Source: Psococerastis gibbosa (Eukaryota; Arthropoda; Insecta; Psocodea; Psocidae). Taken from it: a DNA stretch of 64,000 nucleotides. A program made the translations under genes and the position numbers. Below the pieces are notes generated by a model that ran no database searches, was not told where the DNA came from, and was given only the letters and a program-made list of their open reading frames with translations. Positions within the stretch are counted from its first letter, which is position 1; every line of letters starts with the position of its first letter. Location of the stretch: contig OZ020484.1 of the NCBI GenBank assembly GCA_963971405.1, positions 39,268,770-39,332,769 on the forward strand, read 5' to 3'. Shown here piece after piece: positions 1 to 12,800 of the stretch.

Positions 1-417
1 GTGGAAAGTTGAATGCAGCACTGTAATCTATCCTTGTCCTGGCAGGGACAGTCAGCGTAGCTTCGTCCATAGCTTGCTGTATATATAGTTAGCTATCTTC
101 AACAATGCAGTCGTAATATGTATCCTCTTAAAGCCGGACTGTAACGGGTTATGGATTCGTCATGTATTCTGTCACCTGTTTCGCGGGTATTTTCTCTAGT
201 GGTTTTGACGTACTGTTCGCCCAGAAAATTTCGCAAATGCCCAATAGACATTCCCGTAATGCCTTCCCAAGTCCCGCCTCTCCATGCGAATTTCCTATGC
301 TGCATTTTCAAATCAGATAGAACTACTTTGCATGTGTTTGTATACACAAAACTTATAGGGGGTTCCATTCCAAATTTAATGCATTAAGGTCACAAGTGGA
401 CATTGCTTATTTATTTA

Positions 418-565
418 GGCAGGGTTTCCACATACGTCAATGGTCAATGAGAAGTATGAAATTGACGTTTTAGCAGACATTAAAGACATACTAAAAATGT
501 CTGCTACCACGTCAAAACCATATTTCTCATTGACCATTGATGTGACATTATGTGGAAACCCCGCC
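418..565. mobile_element. Foldback MITE, family A (PIF/Harbinger-like), short form
   Basis: A 148-bp near-perfect inverted repeat. The left arm begins GGCAGGGTTTCCACATACGT and the right arm ends with its complement. TTA lies directly outside both ends, the 3-bp target duplication typical of PIF/Harbinger. The arms contain the subterminal motif GCAGACATT near the hairpin loop, shared with four other copies in this window. It has no coding capacity and would be mobilised in trans. Confidence 0.8.
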
Positions 566-744
566 TTAGCTAAAATTGTCGATTTGTTGCACTTTTTACG
601 AATTTACTGCTTCAATGTCAAAATTAAAATAAACATTTTCAGAATGTCAGTTAATTATCTTCAACTACTGTAGCACCGTTAGTATGTGACGAATATTTCA
701 AGGATTTTCTCATCACTACTTTCGCTCACTGGTGTAACCACGAA

Positions 745-1115
745 ATTGACATCATGACAAAAAAAACTGGAAGCCTTTGAGTTGTGGTGCTACAGAGGAA
801 TCTTGAAAATCCCATGGAGAGACCACATAACCAACGATGAAGTGCTCCATAGAATAAACGAAAAAAGAGCTATTATGGCCAACTTTTCAACAAGACGGGG
901 CATATTCTGAGACACGAAGGGCTCCTCAAGAACATAATTGAGGGTATGGTTGAAGGCACCAACTCAAGAGGACGGCAGAGGATGAAGGAGCACCTTGAGG
1001 ATGTCATGAAGGACCTAGAGTGCGACACCTACAAAGAACTGATAATGACCGCACAAAACATACGAGAGTGGAGGAGAAAAATACAACATTCGCTGCAAAC
1101 CAATCCCTAGATTGC
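745..1115 (+). pseudogene. LINE reverse-transcriptase C-terminal fragment, copy 1
   Basis: Read in more than one frame, this encodes pieces typical of the region after the reverse transcriptase in non-LTR retrotransposons: FELWCYRGILKIPWRDH, then LRHEGLLKNIIEGMVEGTN, RGRQRMKEHLEDVMKD and EWRRKIQHSLQTNP. The frame shifts at least once, so it is a dead copy. Two relatives, at 45.5 kb and 48.2 kb, share the LRHE and GR-rich segments. The 5' part of the element is absent, as expected of a truncated LINE insertion. Confidence 0.65.
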
Positions 1116-1879
1116 AACCCAAGAAAAAGACGACATCATTTTATAATCGCTAATTTGAAGGCGTTGTACATTCTCCCGTTCAAGGGTCATTGACCCTGAC
1201 CCACGCTGCGCAAGTGGTTGGCTGCTGAAAGCCCAATGATGTATCTACATCTCCACTACTAGCTCAACTTTCGCGTTACATGTTCAACTTGCGTTTATAA
1301 GTGTCTTGCAGTTTTTCAAGTTTTATTTGAGTACATGAGTACCCAGATAATTTAAGGGGAGGGGGGAGGGGCGGTTTCAGTCCAATTGTAAAATACTCGT
1401 ATGCAATTTTGTAAAATGATAGCCTGTATGTATGTAATCTCCAAATTTATATGTAACTAATCTTCTGCTTGTTCTGGCCCTACATAGCCAGCTCATAACT
1501 TCTAAAGTAATTGAATTGCTTGGGAAAGTAAAAAAAAAAAAAAAACTAATATACACTAGTAGTATGGTTATCATACTATATTATATGCTTAAATACTATG
1601 TACTGTATTATATACTTAATACGAAACATATAAAAAACTGAAACATTTTAAGATCCAAACAATATCAATAATCTTATTGTATATTTTATTGAATTATATA
1701 CAGTAGTAGTCTACATTATTGTACACATACGTATCCTTTGTCACATCATTGCGTATCTGATATGTCACTATAGGTTAACAAGATCACGTTTGCCACGTTC
1801 ACCTCTACTTTTCACTCCACTGCGAGTACATTGGGAGACAAGGGAGAGCGTGAAAGGTGCTGGAGCTAGACAAGAGAGA

Positions 1880-3734
1880 TTAATAAGATGAGAAGTAGGA
1901 GGAGGTAGGGGAACTATGATCAATTTCTTCCATTTCAAATTTGAATATGATATTCTGAATCTCGTGTTTAGCCACAGTTTGGTTGCGCCTGTTTAGCTTC
2001 CTAAGCTGGCCAGCTACCATCTCTCCGAAAATTGAGCATTCGTCCCTGTTCGACCACTTCTTTGCTGCCACGTCTAAGAAGTTAAATGCCTTCTCTTCCT
2101 GCTCATCACAATAAGCCCTTTTTAAATTCCTTTTATTTGAAATGGGTCGCGCGAAGTTATCCTTTTCTTCCCCTGGCTCGTTATCTTCTGCTTTCTGAAA
2201 CATGATAAATTAGCGTATAGGAACTTAGGAAGGTCTATTTAAGCTTATTTTATACTGTATTAGGACCCGTTTAAACCAGGCGGTTGCAGAAGTGGGTCTG
2301 GCGTAAGAAAAGCAATGGGTAAGCTTGCCAGTCAGTGTTTACGTTGGGAAAAGTGTTTTCTTCTTATAAATCTTGTGAAACTTATCTTAAGAACCGGTCC
2401 GAGTTTACTCGAACATGCTTTCCAATTTATCAAGTAGTAGTTAGAGAAAATGAGTAATTTCATGGTAAATAATTTTCTTATGGTTAAAAAACTTCCGATA
2501 TCTCGGGGGGGGGGGGGGGGGTTGTCCACCTGACGTCACAGGAGGTGAGGTAAATTCTAGATAGGTCAGACCAACAAATTACCACCCAGCAATAATGGCA
2601 GGGCACGGAATGCATTTGACCGTGAATTTTGAATCATTTTTTCAAAAACATTTTTTTTGCACAAAACCAAATAGTTTTTTGGGAAAGCAATCTGTCCGGT
2701 TTCGTTACTCAATTTAACACCTAAAACATGCCTGAAGGTAGAAATCATCGATGGAAAGGTTTCACAGAAAAATTATTTTTTAGTAATTTTTCATTAAAAT
2801 TTAGTTATTTTTATTTTTTTACCCCCAGAAGCAAACTATCAAAGGGCAAGCGACCACCCGCATTTTGTCAACATTAAGAACGACTACAATATATGTGAAT
2901 TTAAAAGAAATCGTTGGAGCCATTTTGGATAAATATTTTTTTTGTAGTTTCTTGAAAATAAACCCCCCCCCCCAAATTGAAATAGCCCAAAATAAAAAAA
3001 TTGGTCCTGAGATATAATTTTTGTGAACCTACATGCCGAATTTCATCAAAATCGACCGAGTAGTTCGCCCGGAAATCGACGCACAGACAGACAGAGCAAC
3101 AGACAGACATTTCGTAAAAACCGCAGGCCGCAACTGCCTGCTATTAACGGGCCTTAAGTTAGTAAATACCTACTACCAAGTATACACAGATACCAGTATG
3201 GTAGAAAAATTGTAACACTATTTGATGTTATTGTCTTCGCAGATGCCATTGATGCATTTATAGTTTTTGCTGGTTTAATAAAGTTAAATTATGCATACTT
3301 ACCAAATGTGCATATTCCTCATTTTTAAGTGTTCCTTCAATGTCAGCAGTACTGTCCCCGTCCTCTGACTCTTGTTCCTCTAAAATGGATGTGTCTACTA
3401 ATGATTCACCCAAACAATTAAAAGTGCTTTTCGTATCTCTAGGCGCTATCACGTCTAGAATAAATGCTAACGGTCCATATGCAAACCATGTACATTCGTA
3501 ATTCTCATCATCCCCACTCTTCATAACTTTTGAATGTTCTTTTGAGAAGTATGACCGCAGACTCTTAATTTTGTTTTTTACTTGTTTCGCCGTCATGCCA
3601 GTCTTTTTTGCCATGTCGTCAAGAGCAATATTTCGTTTTCTTTTGATTGTGTAGTCTTTCCTATTACTGTCCCACAAAATGGCATGTTCACGATAGTACT
3701 GAATAAACTTGAGTGTCTCTTCGCGGTCTGACAT
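1880..3734 (-). CDS. MADF-BESS domain protein, two exons
   Basis: Exon 1 is 3303-3734 and exon 2 is 1880-2194; both splice sites are phase 0 (donor GTAAGT, acceptor TTTCAG), giving about 248 residues. I start at the ATG at 3734 (MSDREETLKF), where the MADF domain begins; an in-frame ATG at 3836 would add a leader that does not look like the family. Residues 5-100 form a MADF (Myb/SANT-like) DNA-binding domain with the expected pattern (FIQYYREHAILWD, then LRSYFSKEH, then WFAYGPLAFIL). An acidic linker follows. The C-terminus (FGEMVAGQLRKLNRRNQ) resembles a BESS protein-interaction motif. The family includes arthropod transcription regulators and also accessory proteins of some Harbinger transposons; I cannot tell which this is. 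A possible poly(A) signal (AATAAA on this strand) lies at 1685-1690. The only intron carries a HINE-like insertion. Confidence 0.8.
2389..3122 (-). mobile_element. HINE-like repeat, copy 1 (5' truncated), in the MADF gene intron
   Basis: Minus-strand copy of the window's most abundant repeat. It starts at the 3' terminus (AAGAACCGGTCCGAGTTTAC on the plus strand), runs through the conserved ATAAATTGGAAAGC inverted repeat, the core and the CAGACAGACAG simple repeat, and stops about 150 bp before the expected 5' end. It contains a run of about 17 G at 2504-2520. It lies wholly within the single intron of the MADF-BESS gene. Confidence 0.75.
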
Positions 3735-4840
3735 GTCGCAACTATAGAAACCAAATGAAAAGGAAAGAAGAAAACTCGCTATAGTGCAACTTTTGTTTAC
3801 TGGATTTGAAGTCATTTGCTTATACTTGTAAATCAATAAGAAGCCTGAGCTTTGGTTGCCACTCCGATCGCTATGGAATGGGGCTTCTTCTATTAATTCG
3901 TATGGCGTCGCGAAAACACGGATAATTCGCGCCTGTGTGATTGTGATTGTAGCAAATTGCTAGTTATAAAACCACAGCCAACTTCAGAAGATTTCTGAGA
4001 CTGTCGTGAAGTTGACAGCACGCAGATGCATGGTTTTCCTCTCGAGTCTCGACAGGGGCCCAGGACACCCAGTTTATGGAAATTTTCTAAAGTAGACTCT
4101 GAGGTTTTGCGCACCAGCCATTCACCAAACCATTTCCTCCCATGACAAATTTCTCAGCGTGCGAAGTAGAACCCCATTTCCACAATGAGGATACATAAGC
4201 TCAGGCACATCGATTTAGAAGCAAATGATGCCAGGAACATTTAACAAAAGTTGCACTGTAGTCACGAGGCGTGGGTATACCTATAGTTACGGTATAGTGT
4301 AAGATGCAAGTGAGAACGCACAGTTTACCGACCGGCAACGTGTACAGCAGAGTTGGGACTGCGACTGCGCGCTATGTGCGCTTGCAACTAGTCTTAGACG
4401 CATGCGTAATAGCTCTATTGCATGCCACACGTTCAATGAGGCATTCACCCATTGTAATATAACGCCTAGAAATAGCAAATGCAATGCTGGCTATTATCAG
4501 TTAAATCATGGCTCTTGATGTCTGGACATGCTTCATTATATTGTACGTAATGTGCACGCAGGTGTAGATTGAACGGAAGTGACTTTTAGAAATGCCCCAT
4601 CTTTCATTTTAGTAGATTACAACGTTACTCGATCCATCTCTAAGTAACGAAATACATGACACCACATACATAAGTATTTTTTTTTTTTATATAAAAAGAT
4701 TAATCGCATACAAACAACTTAATGAATGTATCCGATTGACCTCTTCAGTCGCCTCTATAGGTTAGTACATCTGTTGAGTTACGACACGTCACCGATCGCA
4801 TGGCGTGTAAAGACTTGCATAAGTGCAAGCATGTTACCAC
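3735..4840. other. Non-coding stretch 5' of the MADF gene
   Basis: This holds the presumed promoter of the MADF-BESS gene. Short open frames here show no domain, splice or composition support. A run of about 12 T lies at 4677-4688. I see no recognisable element. Confidence 0.3.
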
Positions 4841-5015
4841 CTGCAGCCTCATCGAGGCGATTATATTACCGGGGTTAAATAAATACCCTAGGATTATAAC
4901 TGTGAACAAACAAATTTGGAATAGCACTTTCCATTATAAAATTATCTTGTTCACATTTTTAATACCAGGGGATTAAATAAATACCGGTATTTTAATCGCC
5001 TCGATCAGGCTGCAG
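4841..5015. mobile_element. Foldback MITE, family B, copy 1
   Basis: Terminal inverted repeats of about 30 bp (CTGCAGCCTCATCGAGGCGA at the left, the complement at the right), with an internal direct repeat TTAAATAAATACC facing the loop from both arms. The same element recurs at 36226-36390 with high identity, so it is an interspersed mobile family and not a local hairpin. No coding capacity; superfamily not assigned. Confidence 0.75.
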
Positions 5016-5880
5016 GCCATCGAAGTCGATTTTATTAAATATTAAATTCTGGCAGCCCCTTAATTTAATGAATTATTAATTTATGCTCCTAGTATTTTAA
5101 TTGATAAAAGCTTGTCTCTTATTTTTCTCAGTGAAGTGCATAACTTATTATATTAGTTATTCTTACGCCCGTATAACTTTACCGATAATGACAAGTCCGG
5201 AATTCCCCCAATGTGCCACACGACTCAGAGCCAAGAGAAGACTTTCTGAAAGAAAACTGACTAGGCGATATATACTATTTCTTTAACAGCCTAGGAACTG
5301 TATTTGACATTGGACAGTTATACAAATGTGTAAAAAAAATTTCCCCGGGGCCAGAAGACCCCCAGACCCCACCCCGCTGTTGGCAGTATAAATAGTTTTT
5401 CATCTGTTTCAAATGCAAATGTTCCCTTTTCGCTTGTATTAGGCCTTAGAAATGTTATAAACGCTACTACTTGGTATCCAGGCAATATTATTAATTGTTT
5501 CTCCGAGAGAGATTCCCCCCCCCCCTCCTGTCGGCCTTTCTTGCCGAAAATCATGGGCGAAGTCTTAAAAAAATAGCTGCAGGGGATATACATGACGATA
5601 GCTCTATGGGGTCCTCGAAAAGTTCCTAATGGGAACCCCAGTGTTTCGCAGTGCTTCGCAGGTCCCAGGCTACAACCAGCAACCGAATAGGACAAGTCTA
5701 CAATCTACAAGTCATACGGAGAAAAACACCCCGCTGAGAACCCAGAATTTAACTTTTATGTTCTCTGAGTAGGTCTCGCTTGGGTTAAAAAAGAAACTAA
5801 TTTTAAGATAGAACGCCGATCAGGAAAAAATATTTCTTCAGTACTTCTTTAAATTCACCAATAAACGTATCATTGCAATG
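5016..5880. other. Intergenic sequence
   Basis: No gene supported. A GC-rich patch at 5340-5380 and a C-run near 5514-5526 give rise to a long but low-complexity minus-strand open frame at 5318-5695 that I do not accept as coding. Confidence 0.3.
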
Positions 5881-5881
5881 A

Positions 5882-6080
5882 AGTCAGGTAGAGTAGTGGT
5901 ACAGACTCCGACTTTCACCCGAAATGTTGTTGGTTCGAGCCCCACACTGGATGGCTACATTTTCTGGGCATGCTTCGGAGGACATGTAAAGCAGGCGGTC
6001 CCGGGTCATCCTAGTTGAGTGTAAGAAAGGGCTTTATAGCCCTAACTCCGCTGAGTTGGCTTAGTAATATAACAACAAAA
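5882..6080 (+). mobile_element. tRNA-derived SINE, copy 1
   Basis: The 5' part has a pol III type 2 promoter: an A-box-like GTGGTACAGACTCCG and a B box GGTTCGAGCCC about 35 bp downstream. The body ends CTCCGCTGAGTTGGCTTAGT and an A-rich tail. AAGTCA occurs at both flanks and may be a short target duplication. Two further copies lie in reverse orientation at about 25.85 kb and 50.26 kb. Confidence 0.85.
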
Positions 6081-6244
6081 AGTCAAGATTTATTTATTTA
6101 TTTTTAAGTGGCTTGTAGATATGACCAATCTTTGATTTAAGTAGGAAACATTTTACTGTTTCTCTCAAACCAATGAACTCCATACGCCAAGGAGAGAAAA
6201 TTGATCGATTCTCGTAGCCACTTTGACTTTAGCCAGTTTTTTTA

Positions 6245-6383
6245 GGCGGGGATTCCACCAACGTCAATAGTGATATTAAATGTTTTTTGACGTGGTAGCA
6301 GACATTTTTAGACTGTCTGAAAATGTCTGTTACCACCTCAAAAAACATTTAATATCAATATTGACGTTGGTGGAATCCCCGCC
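6245..6383. mobile_element. Foldback MITE, family A, short form, copy 2
   Basis: A 139-bp palindromic element with termini GGCGGGGATTCCACCAACGT and its complement. It is flanked by TTA on the left and TAA on the right. The arms carry GACGTGGTAGCAGACATT next to the loop, the signature shared with the other family A copies. Confidence 0.8.
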
Positions 6384-6389
6384 TAATTA

Positions 6390-6856
6390 AAAACCTAGAA
6401 GGTTCGCATGCCTAAATTAAAACCAGCCAGTATCGTAATAATAATCACTTCACTTTTTCCTTGTCCAGTACAAGGTGCAATATATTGAAAAAATTTACTA
6501 CATAGTGAAATAACAATAATAATAGCAACAACTCCCTAGACTTAGAGTGGGAGACGTTCTTGTCTGTATATTTTCGATTTAAGTTAGAGCTAGAGACAAA
6601 TTTAATTTGAATTGAATTGAGTCATTCGCAGAACATGACCATTAGCTGTAGCCTACTTTAAGCGTTACAACTGGGCGGTAACTTACATCGCATAGTTATG
6701 TTAAAAAGCAACAATCTGTATTTAAAATGTTCATTACTGGCCTTAAATTGTTATTTTTACATCAAGACCCACATACACATGTGCATGTAAGTTAGCTCAA
6801 TAATGAAATCATAATAATTTGTATAAATCTTCGTATATATACAGTATACACACTAA
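6390..6856. other. 3' flank of clip protease 1
   Basis: AT-rich sequence downstream of the protease stop codon. I see no clear poly(A) signal on the minus strand and no other feature. Confidence 0.3.
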
Positions 6857-9800
6857 TCAAGGATTTATACTTTTAAGTATCCAGTCCATGTAGAAGCCTA
6901 CTCTAGTGTACACTCCAGGCCGTCCTACTGTACCGCAATCCTTGGGACCAAAGGACACGATGCCGTACTGTATGTAGCTTAGCCCGCCACTCACGGGCTG
7001 TCCCACAAATTGAAGTGGTCCCCCGCTGTCTCCCGAACAAGAGTCTCTTCCCGATTGTCCTCCCGCGCACAACTGCTTGTCTGTTACAGGTACTGACTTA
7101 CTGTAGATAGCAGCGCACTTTTCTTTGGGTACAATTGGGAGGTCCACTTTGAGTAGTACTTTGCTGTTAGTGCCTGAAAAAAATTGAAATTTGTTAAGCT
7201 GGCCATTCACGAGGGCTCCAAACGGACTCGCGCCAAGCCAAATGGCGCGTCCTATTCCATTTGGCGTTAGCGTCATATAGAGGGGACATCACGACTACGC
7301 TGAAACAGTCGCTCCAAATCTTTCAAATTGTACACTTACTTTACTTACTACAGAGTGACGATATGGAAGAGATGCTTTTACACTTTTTTTATAATAATTA
7401 ATTCTAGGTAAACAAGTTGCGTTGGGTTATAGTATAATTTGTGTTATTAGGCTCGTAGGTGGTTGTAAGGGAACTTGGCCGCGCGTAGGTATAGTATTAT
7501 AACGTACATTATTCGTTGTCTCAGGACTGTCAGGGGTCAGGTTTTGAGGCTCCGTCATATGAAGAGCTTGGTTACAAACGTGGACAATTTTTCACAAAAT
7601 GGGGTTTTGATCTGACCTTGCAGAAAATGTTAATGTCCACCTGCACATTGTAAAATAAAGTGACAAAAGCAGCCAGATTGCGCACAGAAGCGATGAGAAG
7701 TCTAGGGTTAGTTATAAGCTTAATGCAATTTTCAACAGAAAATCCGCTCTCCTGAAAAATTCTACAACCTGGAATTGTCCATGTTTGTAAACAGCCTCCT
7801 CATATCCTCGTCACAAGCAAGGTCGTTCAAAATAGTCATCAATCATCATGTTTGATGTTTTGATTTCAATATTTCTGTTCAGACAAGTGCTGGTTACTTC
7901 CAAATTGCTTACCTATTTGGTATGGATCATTAATTGGAGACGGTTACTCATACCTATATGGTGACCTTAGTCTTAAATTGAAGTGTCGGAAGTCACCCTT
8001 TCCAAATACATACAGTATTCAGTTCCACCCACAATGCCTGTCGTCAGAATGAGGTATTAATGTCGGGATAAAGTCTCCCATATACCGTACCCCGTTTGGT
8101 GCTGCCTGAATCGGCTGAGGACTGACTTTTTGAAAAAGAACGGCAGTTAAATGGGGCTTCCTGTCGGAGGGACAAGACTTGCGTACCTTGCTGTCCTATT
8201 TGAAGCCAACGACAAAACCGTCAGGGCTATTGGACTGCACGTGATGTCGACACGCTAAGTAGGTATTAAGTATAGTAAGTGAAAGTGGAGACTTACCATA
8301 CTCTGTGGCGCCCCAGCCTGTCACCGTTACTTTGTCAGTTTCGAGTCGACGCCATTGTTCGTCTCCGACTGGCAAACAAATAGGTCGTACAGCTGAGGAA
8401 AAATAATGGAAAATTAAAAAAATTGTCCGAAATATTATTTCAGCTGAAATACAATATTTAAATGCGGTTCACTGAAAAATTTAACGGCGATTCTTTCTTG
8501 TGAAGAGGCTCTCCTCAAACACTCTCCCGCCCTCTCCGCGGTGGGGAACCCAGCAAACAATTCTTGATCACTCACGTAATGCGGCTCACCCTGACATCGA
8601 TATTGGGTATTGGGGGTTATCTGAGTAATGAAGGAGGGCCTGTTGAATTAAGTTAGGTGGTGAATTTCTGCATTAGAAGCATATTTGTGCAAGTGCCTAC
8701 GAGTATACGTCAGGGTCTCAAGTATAAACACTGATGCCAGAGGGAGGATATCGAGTTTCTCGATTAAGGGTCGACAAGACACTCGTTGATCCCATGTCCC
8801 AATCAGAGCTCTAATGGCACGCTTTTGGACTTTGAAAACCCGGTCGGACTCAGTGGCGCTTCCCCATGTTGCTATCCCATAACGCATTCTGGAGTAAAAA
8901 ATGCGAAATAAACAATTTTTAGTATGTCTTGGCTAACGAGAGGCTGCAGAGTGCGCAGGAGGAAGACACAGGACGATAATTTAGCGCATAACTTGTGAAT
9001 GTGTGTCACCAGGTAACATATGATCAATATTGAGGCCCAGAAAAGACACGGTAAGAGCAGCTGGAAGATCTAGCCCATCGGAAACCAGGCTAATGGCTTC
9101 CTTGTTGAAATGAATGGTGCTAGATGAGAAATTCAAAGTCCTAATTTAGTGACATTGTTATGTAAGAAATGAAATGAAATATGTAGGTACTGTTAGTGGA
9201 GAAGGTGTAGTTTGACTAGGTATTTGATGGCTACATGGGTACCATGCATTAATCCCTGATATTTCCCTCTTTCGCCATGCAGTCAATGCTTTGAAGCGTG
9301 ACGCCAAGGCCACAAGACTGAACCACTAGTGCATGATGGAATGAAATCATCTTCAATGGCAATGATCCTTATTGGGATTTTCGTTATTATGAGACTTACA
9401 ATATTTTTACTTAACGTAGGCCCATGTGTTTTTCATCCTCTAATCTATTTTATTTCAATAATAAATCAGTTCTTTCGATTTCATGTATTAAGCAAACGTT
9501 TAACCATACGTCAGGCACGTGTACAGATTTCTACTTGTGTGTGTGTGTGTGTGTGTGTGGGGGGGGGGGGGCTATGTAAGTTTGTATGCACGTTTGCGGA
9601 AAGTTGGTGCGCCGTGCGAGGCCTAGTAAGAGGAAAATTGTTTCAAAAATAGGGCCGCGGACTAGCCTAGTGGAGTTTACACATTTTGATAGTATTAGAG
9701 AATTAAGATTCGAGCCCGGGGGTCTTTCCACATTTTTACAATACAGGTGTAAAATAGTGAGGGTTTACGCATTTTGAAAGTAGAGAAACTATTTATTTTA

Positions 9801-12800
9801 CAGACTAATTAATAAAAAATGCAAACAGGGGGCCTCGGGAGTTTCCCCCGGGCGAAAATTTTTGAATGAATAAGTGCGATATAGTGATGGGGTTTTTGAT
9901 AGACAATGCGTGGATGGTGGCCATTGTAACTATAGTGTAAGTCGAATTAATGTCCGAGGGGGAGGGGAGTGGGGGTGAACCCCCAAAACCCTCTCTGCAT
10001 ATCAGAATATGTGCTTGCTCTCTGTAGAAATATTGTAATTAGTACCTGGCCATTTTCGCACACTGTGAACAAGTCCTTGAAAATCCCGGCATACCTTATG
10101 GCCTATGTTATAAGTACATAGGATCACTTTATTGAGTAACTTGTATTCTACTTACACTGGGAGAATGATACGTCCTGCGAAAGACCTACTAATGCTATAT
10201 CATTCCTGAGCTCCTCTTTGTAATATAGAGGATGGGGTTTAACGTTTTTGACGGCTACGTCCAGCACTGGGGCAGCGCAGCCGAGGGTCGGATGGCAGTC
10301 CAACTCGGATTTCTGGTCGTGCTCACCCAATCGAACTAGCACCCTAAAACCAAACATGCAGTATATTGTACACATAAATTTAAAAAGGTTGTTCTGTAGG
10401 TAATGCAAAGGTGTGCCTGCCGGCAGTGCCGGATCACCAACTAGACACATTAGGCAACTGCCTGAGGGCCCAAAATTTTTAAAAAAGTCAATTTATTATG
10501 TAATTTTTTAAACCTTTTCGTAATACCTTGAAAAATGTGATTTTCATAATATTATTGTAAAACTCAAATTTTTAAAACAGAAAGTTTTCCCGCCAAACTT
10601 TAAAACATTATTTTTATATAATATTTAAAATATGGTGTGCTTTGTATTTAGTATTATTAGTTCTTAGCTGCAATGTTAGTCACCTTGCCTAGTAAGACTA
10701 TAGAGCCCATAGAGGGGGGAGGGGAGGCCCACCAATTTCATTGCCTACATGGACCCAGGGAAGGTTAATCCAGCCCTGCCTGCCGGCACTATCAGAGTAG
10801 TGTTTGGGAGGACTACATAACATAAGGTGGTTCCCATTATCGCTTGAAAACACTCCGTAAGGCGCGGATTCCACCGACCTGTAAGTGCAAAATACAAATA
10901 TGGTGACGTGGTAGCAGATATCATTAATAAAGGCGGGGTTTCCACCGACCTCTCATTGCAGAATGGAAATGACATTGACGGAAATTTTTGTTTTACTCTA
11001 TGGCATAGTTAAAATTGATCAATGATCATAGAGTAAAATTACAAACAAACAAACTAAAATTAAAAAATGGCGTCATGGGATATGTTAAGTACAACCATTT
11101 TAATAGATTACTATAAAAAGAAAAATTTAAATTTCCGTCAATGTCATTTGCATTCGGCAATGAGAGGTCGGTGGAAACCCCGCCTTTATTAATGATATCT
11201 GCTACTACGTCACCGTATGTGTATTTTGCACTTGCAGGTCTGTGGAATCCGCGCCTTAGGATTACAACACGGCACAGCCATGTATTGGTTGATGGCTGTG
11301 CCATCCAGTATTACTTACTCAGTACTACTTCTCCAGCCAAGGTGGGACGGGCCTTGATTACATCAGGCGGAAAGTTTATTTTCTCCTACCATGTTTTATC
11401 CTAAAGCATGGGGATATATGACGATAACTCCTTAGTCGGATATTTTTTGCATTTATTCGCATACTGAAGCATATAGAAACGAATATGTTTTGTATGATAT
11501 ACGGTACTTACAGTTCAAGTCTAGATAGGTGAGAGACACAGTGGGCTGCAGTGAGCACATAGCGTTGATTGATAAGCGATCCGCCACATCGAAATTGCAC
11601 GATATCTTCTATGAAAATAAAAATTGATATATTATATGGTATCATAGGCATGATGATTGTGGTAATTTATCAATGGCTAGGCAATTGAGTAGGGTCACTT
11701 AGATAAAGATGATCACTTTTCGAAATGTAGTACGATGCGACAGGCAATTGGTTAGGATCCTGCTTCATCGCAAGATGATGTAGAAATGACATGATGAATA
11801 CATTCTTGTTGGAGTAATTTCAAATTGAAATTCATGATAAATCATGGCTCGATAATGTCTACGTGAAAATTCCATATTCCGTTGCGAATTTAATTACTAA
11901 TTTTCTATTTTATTTTTTATTTTTAATGTCCACGCCGCAAACATAATGAAGAACCGGTACGAGCTTGAGGCCGTACATGCTTTCCTATTTATCAATTAGA
12001 CATTAGCATAAGTACCGAGATAGATAGTATTAGTTAGCACCATGGTAAATAATTGTCCTAGTGTTAAATGTCTGTTGCCATGACTTTCCCTATCCCAAAG
12101 CACTGAATTGATCGATGGGACGATTGCATAGTCAAGAGTGGACAGACCAATATAGTAATATGACACGAAAAGTCGAAAATAAAGACTACCCTAGTATACA
12201 GTAGTACTATATAGCATTAGGTCATTGATTGAATTATCCTATACGATTGGGAACTCCAGCACGGCGGGCCAACGATGGGATTCCCCTATGACTAACATAC
12301 TCACATATGCTTGCCATGCACTCCTACTAATATATATATAACGTCATAATTCGATTCACGTTTCCCGTGTTAGCTAGCAAATATTTGGCTCTAGTGTCGC
12401 ATGAGAAAATCCCCTATTGCTAAAGGCTAGTATTACTTTGACCATCCGTCTATTGAAATGTGTTATTATCTGATTTTGTCCAGTTTTTGGACACAGATAA
12501 AATTCAGTTTTCAGAAGGATTGATTTATTATTTACCTACTCAGTATAAATTATTATATATATTATTGAGTAGGTATATACTTACTATTTTCAGTTGTCAC
12601 GTATCCCAACAATGCCATCCAGGGAAATTCGAAGAGAGAAGTCTCATTGCCCATGGTAATTTTATTTTCTGAGATAGGCCCGCAAAACTCAGGTAGCAAC
12701 CGTAATTCGGGGTAAGACCGTACGTCTATGGGATGGGCTTCTTGCTGTGGCCTACCAGTGATTTCATGAGGAGGTACAGGCTAAAAATTGTATAAATTGA

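Noticed and set aside
5318-5695. Minus-strand open frame of 125 codons
   Set aside because: Composition follows GC-rich and C-run tracts, no domain, no splice context; likely chance.
9329-9777. Overlapping open frames on both strands
   Set aside because: They are produced by the (GT)n-(G)n microsatellite and flank a repeat in an intron.
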